The translations under genes and the position numbers were made by a program. This document shows, one piece after another, positions 33,703-42,165 of a stretch of 47,905 nucleotides of DNA (the first letter of the stretch is position 1; the number at the start of each line of letters is the position of its first letter). The notes below the pieces were generated by a model, which was not told the DNA's origin, did not search any database, and saw only the letters and a program-made list of their open reading frames with translations. Source of the stretch: an uncultured Clostridia bacterium (lineage in GTDB: Bacteria; Bacillota; Clostridia; Christensenellales; Borkfalkiaceae). The stretch spans positions 1-47,905 of the forward strand of contig CALVZS010000014.1 of the NCBI GenBank assembly GCA_944372575.1. Reading direction: 5' to 3'.

Positions 33703-35006
33703 GATTCCCCTCCCTTTGTCTGCACCGTTCCGCGTCCTTTTTTCGCAATAATGGCGAGCATCATGCCCCCGATCAGCCAGACAAAGACCAGCACGCTGCG
33801 GGCGGCATACGCCGAATTGATGAATGAAAAGATGAGAAGGTATGCATTCATCCCGATATACGCCGTGCAGATCCCGCCGGTCATCCTGTCCTTGCTCTTA
33901 CAGTTTCGCAGCGCGATCAGAAGGAGCACAAACAGGAGAATGCAGTATACGAGAAAGACCGGAACGCCCATTTCAAGCAGATATGCCCAGAACGTACCGT
34001 CCGTGATGACGCTGTTGCTCTGTCCCATCAGCGTACCGATCAGCCAGTTTCTGCCGATCTCCTGCGCTGCGGCATCAATCATGGAAAAGTGTCCGGAATC
34101 GCTGCCCGCTGTCCAGTCGGCATTCTGACCGAGCAGCCGCTGAACGATGACGGAATCCCCGAACAGCGTAAGGACGAGCAGCAGCGCGACCACGAGGAAG
34201 ATCAGCGTGACAAAAATGGTCTCGAAAGCCCGCCGGTGCGTACAGCCGTAGAGTACAAATTCCAGGACAAATACGGCGGCCATTCCGACGACCGACGCCC
34301 GTGAAAAAGTAAAATAGTTTGCCAACGCGATGACGGCAAGTTTGACCCAGAGCAAAAACGGACGGTAGCGCTTCGTTATGAGTTCTGCCCAGACGAGGGA
34401 GAAAAGAACGATGGAATATCCGCCGAAGATGATCGTATTCCCCATGAGTCCTGTCACGCGGATCACATCGCTCCCGTGCAGGGTAAAGATTTCCTCCCCG
34501 TTCAAAACGAGCAGACTGTCCGGAAGGAAATCGCGGCAGACATACTGTACGATCGCAAACGCACAGATAAACACGCCGCAGTTGACAAACAGCCTGTAAA
34601 AACGGCGGACGCTTCCGCGGTCAAACCGGAGCACCGCAATCAGGAACAGCCCCGTATAGACATTGTTGTTGCGGAACCCGATGACCGCATCGTAGAGAGA
34701 CGTCTTCCCCGCAAGCACCTGAAATGCCCCGACCGCGAAACAGAGAATGACCCAGGCGAGGTACAACCCGAGAACTTTTGCCCAGCGGCTCCTCTTCACC
34801 ATTCCGGTAAAACAGGCGTACACTTCCCAAAGGAGCAGAATGGCAAAGCAGGCGTCCACGAGCAGCGTGCCGTACCCGATGAAATTGTCGATAAAGCCGC
34901 GGAACGTCACAAGGATCACGATGATCCCGACCAAAAGATCGGTCAGATACAGCTCGTGCCTCTCTCCCTGACGGACGTACGTCCCGCTCGCTGCCGCCGA
35001 CTGCAT
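33699..35006 (-). CDS. O-antigen ligase/polymerase-like membrane protein (Wzy-like)
   Basis: 435 residues with about ten to twelve hydrophobic segments and a larger extracytoplasmic loop before AGSDSGHFSMIDAAAQE, the pattern of Wzy_C polymerases. Predicted to join flipped repeat units into polymer. Sequence between relatives is poorly conserved, so the assignment rests on topology, this motif and context. Its start abuts the stop of the preceding glycosyltransferase (35007). Confidence 0.82.
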   Translation of the reverse strand: MQSAAASGTYVRQGERHELYLTDLLVGIIVILVTFRGFIDNFIGYGTLLVDACFAILLLWEVYACFTGMVKRSRWAKVLGLYLAWVILCFAVGAFQVLAGKTSLYDAVIGFRNNNVYTGLFLIAVLRFDRGSVRRFYRLFVNCGVFICAFAIVQYVCRDFLPDSLLVLNGEEIFTLHGSDVIRVTGLMGNTIIFGGYSIVLFSLVWAELITKRYRPFLLWVKLAVIALANYFTFSRASVVGMAAVFVLEFVLYGCTHRRAFETIFVTLIFLVVALLLVLTLFGDSVIVQRLLGQNADWTAGSDSGHFSMIDAAAQEIGRNWLIGTLMGQSNSVITDGTFWAYLLEMGVPVFLVYCILLFVLLLIALRNCKSKDRMTGGICTAYIGMNAYLLIFSFINSAYAARSVLVFVWLIGGMMLAIIAKKGRGTVQTKGGES

Positions 35007-36038
35007 TTACCCTCTTTCCTCCGCAAGATTTGCCCGCAGCGTCTTTACGAAGCGCGCATAATGATATTTTTCCGCGATCTTCCCGCGATCCGGCGCCACA
35101 CGGGGATCGGCCTCGAGAACGGCGTCGCGCAGGGACGCCGCATCCCCCGCTTTGAAAAAGACGACGGGAAGATCGCCGTATATCTCCCGGAAAACCGGAA
35201 TGTCGGATACAATGGGCCGCGTTCCCAGCCAAAGCGCCTCCAGGGGCGGAAGACCGAAGCCCTCATAGAGGGAGGGCTGGATGAGAAATGCCGCCGATGC
35301 GATCTCTTTGAGCAAAGCATCGTCCGAAAGCCGCCCCGTAAAGGTCACGCCCTCGCAGGCGAGCTCATCCGCATCCATCCCCGTGAGGAATCCCTCCCGC
35401 TCTCCGATGATCTTCAGCCGGTACCGCCCTGCCGGAAGCATACGATACGCCTCGATCAGCGTACCGAGCCCCTTATGCGGCTTGACGTTCCCGACAAAGA
35501 CGAGCGTATCGGCCTTGGAAATCCCGCTCGCATCGAATGCAAGGACATCCTTGGAGAGCCCGTTGTAGTTCACATAGCATTTTTGCGCAAATTTCGGAAA
35601 AAAATGCTCGCAGCGCGACCGCGTGAACTGCGAAACGCAGGCGATGCGCCGTGACTTTTTCATGCAGCGCGCAAGGAGCGTCTTTTTGATCAGAAAATCC
35701 GCCTTCCCGCGCGTCATGATCTGCGGAAGATCGAGAAAGATCAGATCATGCATCACCGTATAGACGGGAATACGGATCCCGAACGGGATGATAAAATTGG
35801 GGATGATCAGACAATCACAGATACGGTTGATTGATTTCGGGAAGGAGAGCATCCCCTTTGCGGAGAACGGATCCCCCTCATCCGCAATGATATGTGCAGC
35901 AGAATAAGGCGCAAGTTTCCCCGCGTCTCCGACAAGGTAGTATTCGTCTGCGGTATAGTCGAGATGCTCTAAAATCCCCTCACAGACACGTCCGATCCCG
36001 GACTTGCCGAGATACCTGCAATCCACTGCGATCTTCAT
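35007..36038 (-). CDS. Family 4 glycosyltransferase
   Basis: 343 residues, retaining GT-B enzyme. MKIAVDCRYLGKSGIGRVCEG at the N-terminus and the E-x7-E motif in PSLYEGFGLPPLEAL near residue 245 are family marks; FVGNVKPHKGLGTLIEAY is the usual interdomain segment. Acts on the cytoplasmic side. Donor may be GDP-mannose or dTDP-rhamnose. It follows manA by 9 bp. Confidence 0.9.
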   Translation of the reverse strand: MKIAVDCRYLGKSGIGRVCEGILEHLDYTADEYYLVGDAGKLAPYSAAHIIADEGDPFSAKGMLSFPKSINRICDCLIIPNFIIPFGIRIPVYTVMHDLIFLDLPQIMTRGKADFLIKKTLLARCMKKSRRIACVSQFTRSRCEHFFPKFAQKCYVNYNGLSKDVLAFDASGISKADTLVFVGNVKPHKGLGTLIEAYRMLPAGRYRLKIIGEREGFLTGMDADELACEGVTFTGRLSDDALLKEIASAAFLIQPSLYEGFGLPPLEALWLGTRPIVSDIPVFREIYGDLPVVFFKAGDAASLRDAVLEADPRVAPDRGKIAEKYHYARFVKTLRANLAEERG

Positions 36039-36047
36039 GTCCGCTCC

Positions 36048-37028
36048 TTACAGGTTGACGACGAGCAGCGAACAATGCCCGTGGATGCGCAGCGGCGCCT
36101 GTTGCTTTAAAAGCCATGTGCCGCCCTCTGAAAGATATTCCGTGCCGTCCGGCAGATCGATGTCCCCGTCGCCGTCCACCGCGATGAGCACTTTATACTG
36201 CGTATAGGGCGAACGCATGGACGTGATCTTGAGATCTCCGTCCACTTCGTACTTGGTGACGGTGAACCAGTTGGTGCGCGCCAGCGTCTTGGCGGACGCC
36301 GCCCCGATGTGGTAGAGCCCGCTCTCCTCGTCCAGCTCGATCTCCATGCGCTTGTAGTTGAGGACATCCAGCGCCTTTTTCACGTTGAGTTCGCGCGTCT
36401 TGCCGTCATGATCCTGCCTGCCGTAATCGTACAGCCGGTAGGTGACGTTGGAGGTCTGCTGGATCTCGCAGATGAGGCACCCCGCGCCGATGGCGTGTAC
36501 GGTGCCGGCGGGGATAAAGAAGGAATCCCCCTTCCGGACGGGGATCTTGTTGAGGATCTGCTCGATGGAGCCGTCCTTGACACGCCGCGCCACCTCCTTG
36601 CGGCTCGTGTTGCAGTTGAATCCGACGTAGATGAACGCCTCCGCCTCGGCATCCATGATGTACCACATCTCGTTCTTGCCGTTGTCGTTCTCATGGCGGC
36701 GCGCATAGGCCTCCGTCGGATGCACCTGAATGGACAGGTTCTCCTTGGCGTCGATGAATTTGGTCATGAACGGCAGGCGCTTATGCGCCTCACTGTACGT
36801 TCCCGCCTTTTTCCAGCCGATGGCAGCAAAATACTCTGCGAGCGTCTTGCCCGCATATTTTCCGCTTGCAAGCACGCTCTGTCCATCGGGATGGGTGGAA
36901 AATTCCCAACTCTCCGCCACGTGCTCCAATCTGCCCGTATCCTTCCCGAGCAGATCGTGCAGTTTTGTCCCGCCCCAGATATAATCCTTGAATACGGGAT
37001 TAAGTTTTATCAGTTCGTTCTGCGCCAT
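36048..37028 (-). CDS. manA: Mannose-6-phosphate isomerase, class I
   Basis: Converts fructose-6-phosphate to mannose-6-phosphate, entry to the GDP-mannose pathway. FKDYIWGGTKLHDLLGKD, zinc-site SIQVHPTEAYA and KNEMWYIMD, and a PAGTVHAIG motif are present. 326 residues, the short Firmicutes form. Start at 37028 (MAQNELIK) has an AGGA site; the frame runs further back without a ribosome site into the mutase gene. Confidence 0.95.
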   Translation of the reverse strand: MAQNELIKLNPVFKDYIWGGTKLHDLLGKDTGRLEHVAESWEFSTHPDGQSVLASGKYAGKTLAEYFAAIGWKKAGTYSEAHKRLPFMTKFIDAKENLSIQVHPTEAYARRHENDNGKNEMWYIMDAEAEAFIYVGFNCNTSRKEVARRVKDGSIEQILNKIPVRKGDSFFIPAGTVHAIGAGCLICEIQQTSNVTYRLYDYGRQDHDGKTRELNVKKALDVLNYKRMEIELDEESGLYHIGAASAKTLARTNWFTVTKYEVDGDLKITSMRSPYTQYKVLIAVDGDGDIDLPDGTEYLSEGGTWLLKQQAPLRIHGHCSLLVVNL

Positions 37029-37038
37029 GTCCTGTTCC

Positions 37039-38799
37039 TCATGTAAACAGCTGCAAAAAACCTGTACGGAGAGAGGCAAGCCGTTCGCGTGCATCTGCGC
37101 ACGATGTCCCCTTCACCCCGAAATAAAATTTGATCTTGGGCTCCGTTCCGGAGGGACGCGCGCAGCACCACGCCTGGCCCTCCAGCTCGAAGTACAATAC
37201 GTTGCTCGGCGGAAGCCCGAGCGCGGAGACCGCGCCCCCTTCCGTCTCCCGGCGTTCGCCCGAGAGGTAGTCGCACACGGCGAGCACTCTTTTTCCGGCT
37301 ATTTCCGCGGGCGTCCCGTTGCGCAGCGCCGTCATCGCGGCGGCGATCTGCTCCGCGCCGTCCGCCCCCGTACGCGTCACGGAGGCGAGATCCTCGGCAT
37401 AATAGCCGTAGCGCGCGTACATATCCTGCAGCACGTCCGCGAGCGTCATGCCGCGGGAGGCGTAGTATGCCGCCGCCTCGCACAGAGCGGCGACCGCCAT
37501 CACGGCGTCCTTGTCGCGGGCGTATGTGCCGAGCAGGCAGCCGTAGCTCTCCTCGAAGCCGAACTCAAAGACATATGCGCCCTTTCCGGCATCCGGTCTG
37601 CCGCCGTTAGCGGCGCGCGCCTCCTCGAAGCGGCGGATCTGTTCGCCGATATACTTGAAGCCCGTCAGCGTCCGGATGACGCTCAGGCCGTACTCCCGTG
37701 CGAGCGGGTATGCCATATCGGAGGAGACGATGGTCGTGACGAGCGCCCCGTCCGCGGGCCGCTGCGGCAGAAGCCCCCGCTCCCTGCGGGAGGACAGCTC
37801 ATACTCTGCGATGAGCAGTCCGCTCATGTTGCCCGTGAGGGGCAGATACTCTCCCTTTCCCGTCCGGCACAGCACGCCCAGACGGTCGGCGTCCGGATCG
37901 GTGGCGAGCACGAGATCCGCATCCACCCTGCGCGCAAGGTCGAGCGCGAGGGAAAACGCGCGCGCATCCTCCGGATTGGGCGAGGCGACCGTGGGGAAAT
38001 TCCCGTCCGGCTGCTCCTGTTCGGGAACGGCATACACCCGGCTGAAGCCCAGTTCGGAGAGAATGCGCCGCACGGGCAGGTTCCCCGTCCCGTGCAGGGG
38101 GGTATAGACAATCTTCAGGCGGCTGCCCGTCTCTTTCAGGAGGTCGGGCCGCAGGACGAGCGCCCTGAGCGCGGCGATATACTTGTCGTCCATCTCCCGC
38201 CCGATGACGGTGAGCAGGCCGCTTGCCTGCGCCCGTTCGCGGGAGATACGACGCACCGCGGCAAAGTCTGTGACCGCGCGGATGGAGGCAATGATCTGCC
38301 CATCCTGCGGCGGGACGATCTGCCCGCCGTCCGAGGAATAGACTTTGTAGCCGTTGTACTCGGGCGGGTTGTGGCTCGCCGTGATGACGATGCCCGCCGC
38401 CGCGTGCAGTTCCCGCACCGCAAAGGAGAGCTCGGGCGTGGGGCGCAGGCCGTCGAAGAGATAGGCACGAATGCCGTTCGCCGCAAGGATGCAGGCGGAA
38501 TCGAGCGCAAATTCTTCGGACATACGGCGGCTGTCGTAGGCAATGACCACGCCGCCCTTTGCCCCGCCTGCGTTGAGGTAGTCGGCGAGCCCCTGCGTCG
38601 CCCTGCCGACGGTATAGATATTCATGCGGTTGGTTCCTGCGCCGATGATGCCGCGCAGCCCGCCCGTGCCGAAGGAGAGATCGCGGAAAAATGCGTCGCG
38701 GCGCTCCTCCCCGGACATGGCGGCGGCTTCCGCACGCGTTGCCCCGTCAAAGACGGGATCGCTGCACCAGCGCTCCCACTCCGCAAACCAGTCGTTCAA
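37039..38799 (-). CDS. Phosphomannomutase (alpha-D-phosphohexomutase, second copy)
   Basis: Most likely converts mannose-6-phosphate to mannose-1-phosphate, since it lies between manA and the GDP-mannose pyrophosphorylase. Phosphoserine loop TASHNPPEYNG with Ser142, DPDADRLG metal loop, EFGFEESYGC and RPSGTEPKIKFYFG. 586 residues. Start is a TTG at 38799 with GGAGG 7 bp upstream, overlapping the stop of the preceding gene (TTGA). Paralogue of the mutase at 21368-23086; sequence alone does not separate glucose from mannose preference. Confidence 0.9.
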   Translation of the reverse strand: MNDWFAEWERWCSDPVFDGATRAEAAAMSGEERRDAFFRDLSFGTGGLRGIIGAGTNRMNIYTVGRATQGLADYLNAGGAKGGVVIAYDSRRMSEEFALDSACILAANGIRAYLFDGLRPTPELSFAVRELHAAAGIVITASHNPPEYNGYKVYSSDGGQIVPPQDGQIIASIRAVTDFAAVRRISRERAQASGLLTVIGREMDDKYIAALRALVLRPDLLKETGSRLKIVYTPLHGTGNLPVRRILSELGFSRVYAVPEQEQPDGNFPTVASPNPEDARAFSLALDLARRVDADLVLATDPDADRLGVLCRTGKGEYLPLTGNMSGLLIAEYELSSRRERGLLPQRPADGALVTTIVSSDMAYPLAREYGLSVIRTLTGFKYIGEQIRRFEEARAANGGRPDAGKGAYVFEFGFEESYGCLLGTYARDKDAVMAVAALCEAAAYYASRGMTLADVLQDMYARYGYYAEDLASVTRTGADGAEQIAAAMTALRNGTPAEIAGKRVLAVCDYLSGERRETEGGAVSALGLPPSNVLYFELEGQAWCCARPSGTEPKIKFYFGVKGTSCADARERLASLRTGFLQLFT

Positions 38800-39860
38800 A
38801 GCAGTTCCTCCTTTCCCTCTGCCCGCAGCTCCTCCACGATCTTTTTCACGTCCTGCGCTTTGGATTTGGGACAGACGAGAATGGCATCCGGCGTATCCAC
38901 AATGATGAGATCGCTCACGTCCACGGCGGCGATCATTTTCCCGCTCGAATAGATGACTGTGTTGTGCGTATCCACGTTGACCGCGTTGCCGACGATCACA
39001 TTGCCCGCACTGTCCTGCGGGTGAAGCGCGTCCAGCATGTCCCAGCTTCCGACGTCGTTCCAGCCGAATTCGCCCGGGACGACCAGAATGTCGCGGCTGT
39101 GTTCCATGATGCCGTAGTCGACCGACACGGATGGCAGCTCGGGATAGATCTCCTCCAGAACGCGCGCCTCCTCCGGTTTTCCGAATGAAGCGGCGATCTT
39201 CATGAGCTGCGCGTACAGCTCGGGCAGGAGCCGCCTGTATTTTTTGAGGATGACGGACGCCTTCCAGACGAACATCCCGCTGTTCCAGACATAGCAACCG
39301 CTGCGCAGATACTCCTCCGCCTTTTTGCGGGTGGGCTTCTCCACGAAGCGCACGACGGGCTTGACGTCCCCGTCCGCGTCGCGGTAGCGGATATAGCCGT
39401 ATCCCGTGGCGGGGAAGGTGGGCGTGATGCCGATCGTGATGAGTTTATTCGTCGCGGCGGCGGCCTGAACGGCCCTTTCGAGCACCCGCCCGAACGCCGC
39501 CTCGTCCCGGATATAGGCGTCGGAGGGCGTGATGACAAGCACGCCGTCCCCACGTTCGCGGACGATCTTCAGGGCGGCATAGCCGATGCACGCCGCCGTG
39601 TTGCGCGCGCACGGCTCGCAGAGGATGTGTTCGGGCGCGACGCGCCCCGCCGTCACGGTGCGCATCTTGTCCGCCTGTTCGCAGTTTGTGACGATATAGA
39701 TATTTTCATACGCGGCGACGCACGTCAGACGGTCGATCGCCTCGTTGACCATGATCTCTTTTCCGCTCAGATTGAGGAGCTGCTTGGGCGTCCCCCTGCG
39801 GGAAAGGGGCCAGAACCGCGTTCCGCCGCCCCCCGCCATGATGATCCCGTAGACATCCAT
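38796..39860 (-). CDS. manC: Mannose-1-phosphate guanylyltransferase
   Basis: Makes GDP-mannose from mannose-1-phosphate and GTP. MAGGGGTRFWPLSRRGTPKQLL at the N-terminus and the later RFVEKPTRKKAEEYL and YVWNSGMFVWKA motifs are diagnostic. 354 residues, so the isomerase domain of two-domain enzymes is absent, in keeping with a separate manA. Start at 39860 has GGAGG upstream; a GTG two codons earlier lies on the preceding stop. Confidence 0.95.
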   Translation of the reverse strand: MDVYGIIMAGGGGTRFWPLSRRGTPKQLLNLSGKEIMVNEAIDRLTCVAAYENIYIVTNCEQADKMRTVTAGRVAPEHILCEPCARNTAACIGYAALKIVRERGDGVLVITPSDAYIRDEAAFGRVLERAVQAAAATNKLITIGITPTFPATGYGYIRYRDADGDVKPVVRFVEKPTRKKAEEYLRSGCYVWNSGMFVWKASVILKKYRRLLPELYAQLMKIAASFGKPEEARVLEEIYPELPSVSVDYGIMEHSRDILVVPGEFGWNDVGSWDMLDALHPQDSAGNVIVGNAVNVDTHNTVIYSSGKMIAAVDVSDLIIVDTPDAILVCPKSKAQDVKKIVEELRAEGKEELL

Positions 39861-39862
39861 GC

Positions 39863-40987
39863 TCACACCTCCGCCGTCAGCGCCCGCACCGCCTGTGCAA
39901 AGCGCTCATAGGTGAAGTTTTCCCGTGCGCGCAAAAGCGCCGCTTCGCCGTACCTGTGCCGCAGCGCCCCATCGTCCGCAAGCGTGCGGACGGCGCGCGC
40001 GTATGCCGCAACGTCCCCGTTCGGGCATTCGATCCCCGTCACGCCGTCAAGGGAGACAAAGTTGACGCCCGACCCGGGAATGGTGAACGTGACGGCGGGC
40101 TTTGCGTGCGCCATCGCCTCCGCGAGCGCGATGCCGAACGCCTCGTTCTTGGTGACGGAGGGAAAACAGAAAATATCGCACGCCTCCAGCCATGCGGCAA
40201 GCTCCTCATCGGACACGCGGCCGAGAAAGCACACCTTGCCGTCATCCGCGGCGAGCTCTTTGAGCTGCTGTGTGAGCGGGCCGCTGCCGCCGACGGCGAC
40301 GAGAAAGCGCCCGTCCAGCAGTTTGCTTGCCCGCACAAGATATTCCATGCCCTTATACGGAACGTGCCGCCCCACGGCAAGGAGAATGATCTTGCCCGGA
40401 TGGGCGGAACGGATCTGCTCCGCCCGTTCGCAGACCGCGCGCCCGGGCGCAAGGTGCGCCTCCCCCACGCAGCAGGGAATGACGGTGCATTTCTCCCGGA
40501 CGGAGGAGAGGTGCGCGCTGCCCGCAATATAGTTCGGGCTGGTCGCCGCGATACGTGCGGCGCGGCGCAGAAGCCACCTCGTCTGTCCCTCAAAGAATTT
40601 GCCGAGCACCTTCTGGCGCGTGATGTCGAGATGCCACCACAGGATAAGTCTGCAGGCGGGATATTTCTTCAGCAGTTTTTTTAAAAAGAATGCGCCGAAG
40701 GGATTGGGGTAGTGGAAGATGACGACGTCGGGTGCAAACGCGCGGAACGTCTTTTTCAGGAGCCTGCCGTAGGAAAAGGAGAGCGACTGCGAGGCGACTT
40801 TGGCAAAGCATCCGGCCCGGATGACCTCCACACCGTTCACGTCCCCTGCCGCGTCCCCCTTTTCGTGGTTGAAGCAAAACACCTTCTGTTCGCACGTTCC
40901 CGCAAGCGCCGAGGCAATGTCGCTTGCAACCTGTTCGATTCCGCCGATATGCGGCGGATAGTAATTGCTGATCTGAAGAATTTTCAC
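39863..40987 (-). CDS. Family 4 glycosyltransferase
   Basis: 374 residues, GT-B enzyme. MKILQISNYYPPHIGGIEQVA starts the protein; LLAVGRHVPYKGMEYLVRA and the E-x7-E motif in NEAFGIALAEAMAHAKPAV follow. Start GTG at 40987 is chosen for AGGGG 8 bp upstream and for the conserved family N-terminus; a GTG three codons earlier is less well placed. As the second gene of the operon it probably adds the second sugar to the lipid carrier (inference). Confidence 0.9.
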   Translation of the reverse strand: MKILQISNYYPPHIGGIEQVASDIASALAGTCEQKVFCFNHEKGDAAGDVNGVEVIRAGCFAKVASQSLSFSYGRLLKKTFRAFAPDVVIFHYPNPFGAFFLKKLLKKYPACRLILWWHLDITRQKVLGKFFEGQTRWLLRRAARIAATSPNYIAGSAHLSSVREKCTVIPCCVGEAHLAPGRAVCERAEQIRSAHPGKIILLAVGRHVPYKGMEYLVRASKLLDGRFLVAVGGSGPLTQQLKELAADDGKVCFLGRVSDEELAAWLEACDIFCFPSVTKNEAFGIALAEAMAHAKPAVTFTIPGSGVNFVSLDGVTGIECPNGDVAAYARAVRTLADDGALRHRYGEAALLRARENFTYERFAQAVRALTAEV

Positions 40988-40999
40988 GACTTTCACCCC

Positions 41000-41809
41000 T
41001 CACTGAGCACCCGTACGCCGGAACACGCCTGCGATCGTCTTGAAAATGATCTTGATATCCAGCCACACGGAACAGTGATCGACATAATACAGCTCCAGCC
41101 GCTGCCGTTCGCCGCTCTCATAGGTGCAGTTGCTCCTTCCGTTCGCAGCCCACCAACCGATCATGCCGGGCTTGACGGAGAGCAGTTTTCCGGCATCTGC
41201 GCCGTACTTTTGCTCCACCTCTTCCCGCATGAGCGGACGGGGGCCGATCACAGAAATGCTCCCGATAAAGATCGCCCAGACATTGGGCAGTTCATCGAGC
41301 GACGTCCTGCGCAGAAATTTCCCGAGACGGGTAATGCGCGGATCGTTGTCGATCTTGTACTCGCGCCTGTATTGCGCGAGCTGTTCGGGCGTAAGCATAT
41401 CCTCCAGCCTGTCCGCATCCTTCTTCATGCTGCGGAATTTCGGAATATAGATCTGTTTTCCGTTTCTGCCGACGCGCGGGTGGCGGTAAAAGACCGGGCC
41501 TCCGTCGCTGCACTTGACGCAGATCGCAAGAATCAGATAAAGCCAGGAAAAGACGATGAGAAAGAGGCCGGACGAGACGAGATCGAAGGCGCGCTTGACA
41601 AAGAGATAGCACTTGTAGCGAAAAGAGGATCGCGGCGTAAAGGGCGGCGCCGCTCCTTCTGCCGCACGATCGTCTGCAACGAAAGATGCCTGCCCCGGAT
41701 CGGAAGCAGGCTCAATCGCGGACGCCTCTTGCGATGTCCGCTCCGTTGCAGTTGTTGTATCTTCTGCGGGAACGCACTCCCTCTGCGTATCCCGTTTCAT
41801 TCCGTCCAT
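41000..41809 (-). CDS. Initiating sugar-phosphate transferase (WbaP/RfbP C-domain type)
   Basis: Transfers a sugar-1-phosphate to undecaprenyl phosphate, the first committed step of polymer assembly. The catalytic domain has one hydrophobic hairpin (about 74-98), VGRNGKQIYIPKFRSMKKDAD, RRTSLDELPNVW with the catalytic Asp-Glu, and IGPRPLMREE. 269 residues. The first 60 are low-complexity Thr/Ala/Glu/Pro, not a membrane domain as in full-length WbaP. First gene of the operon; start at 41809 with AGGA upstream, an ATG at 41800 is an alternative. Galactose or glucose is a usual substrate; here unknown. Confidence 0.93.
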   Translation of the reverse strand: MDGMKRDTQRECVPAEDTTTATERTSQEASAIEPASDPGQASFVADDRAAEGAAPPFTPRSSFRYKCYLFVKRAFDLVSSGLFLIVFSWLYLILAICVKCSDGGPVFYRHPRVGRNGKQIYIPKFRSMKKDADRLEDMLTPEQLAQYRREYKIDNDPRITRLGKFLRRTSLDELPNVWAIFIGSISVIGPRPLMREEVEQKYGADAGKLLSVKPGMIGWWAANGRSNCTYESGERQRLELYYVDHCSVWLDIKIIFKTIAGVFRRTGAQ

Positions 41810-41915
41810 CCGTTGATCCTCCCAACCGAAAACGCCGAGCAGGATATTTCCGAAGCCATCGGTGCAATCCCCCCATGCGCGACCGAAAAAGCATATCCAC
41901 GGAAATTACTTTTTC

Positions 41916-41944
41916 ATTATATCATGTCATAATTTCCCTGTCAA
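41916..41944 (-). promoter_or_regulatory. Promoter of the polysaccharide operon
   Basis: Minus strand TTGACA (41944-41939), 17-bp spacer, TATAAT (41921-41916): a perfect sigma-A consensus. It is the only convincing promoter seen for the 16.7-kb operon. The leader is about 100 nt (41909-41810) and contains a possible GGATAT/ATATCC closing stem (41898-41893 with 41847-41842). Confidence 0.88.
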
Positions 41945-42103
41945 TCCATTTATGTCATAGAAAAGCATTACACATCACGAATTCTTTCAACAATATATAG
42001 TGCGCCGTCTCTTTTAATAAGCAACGGTTCTCCCTATATCATACAAAACCCGCACCCGCAGCCGCTTTTTATCCGGAAAAGTCCTCCATGTACAGTTTGT
42101 GAG
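41945..42103. other. AT-rich intergenic stretch without a gene
   Basis: Between the polysaccharide promoter and the terminator of the glycosidase operon. No reading frame with a ribosome site and no strong hairpin was found. It is clearly AT-richer than the coding sequence on either side. Confidence 0.5.
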
Positions 42104-42148
42104 AAAAAAATGAATATATGCGGCGTGCGCAGGATCTGCGCACGCCGC
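42104..42148 (-). terminator. Terminator of the GH3-GH31 operon
   Basis: Perfect 12-bp stem GCGGCGTGCGCA / TGCGCACGCCGC (42120-42131 with 42137-42148), followed on the minus strand by an AT-rich run ending in seven T (42110-42104). It starts 17 bp after the GH31 stop. Confidence 0.8.
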
Positions 42149-42165
42149 AAGCAGAAAATATGAGT

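Noticed and set aside
38097..38102. Runs of six C or G at many places (e.g. 38097, 32305, 30613)
   Set aside because: Length six is common in this GC-rich sequence and not evidence of slippage.
41712..41900. Possible leader peptide in the polysaccharide operon leader
   Set aside because: It starts with a GTG without a ribosome site, runs into the transferase gene in another frame and is Arg-rich noise.
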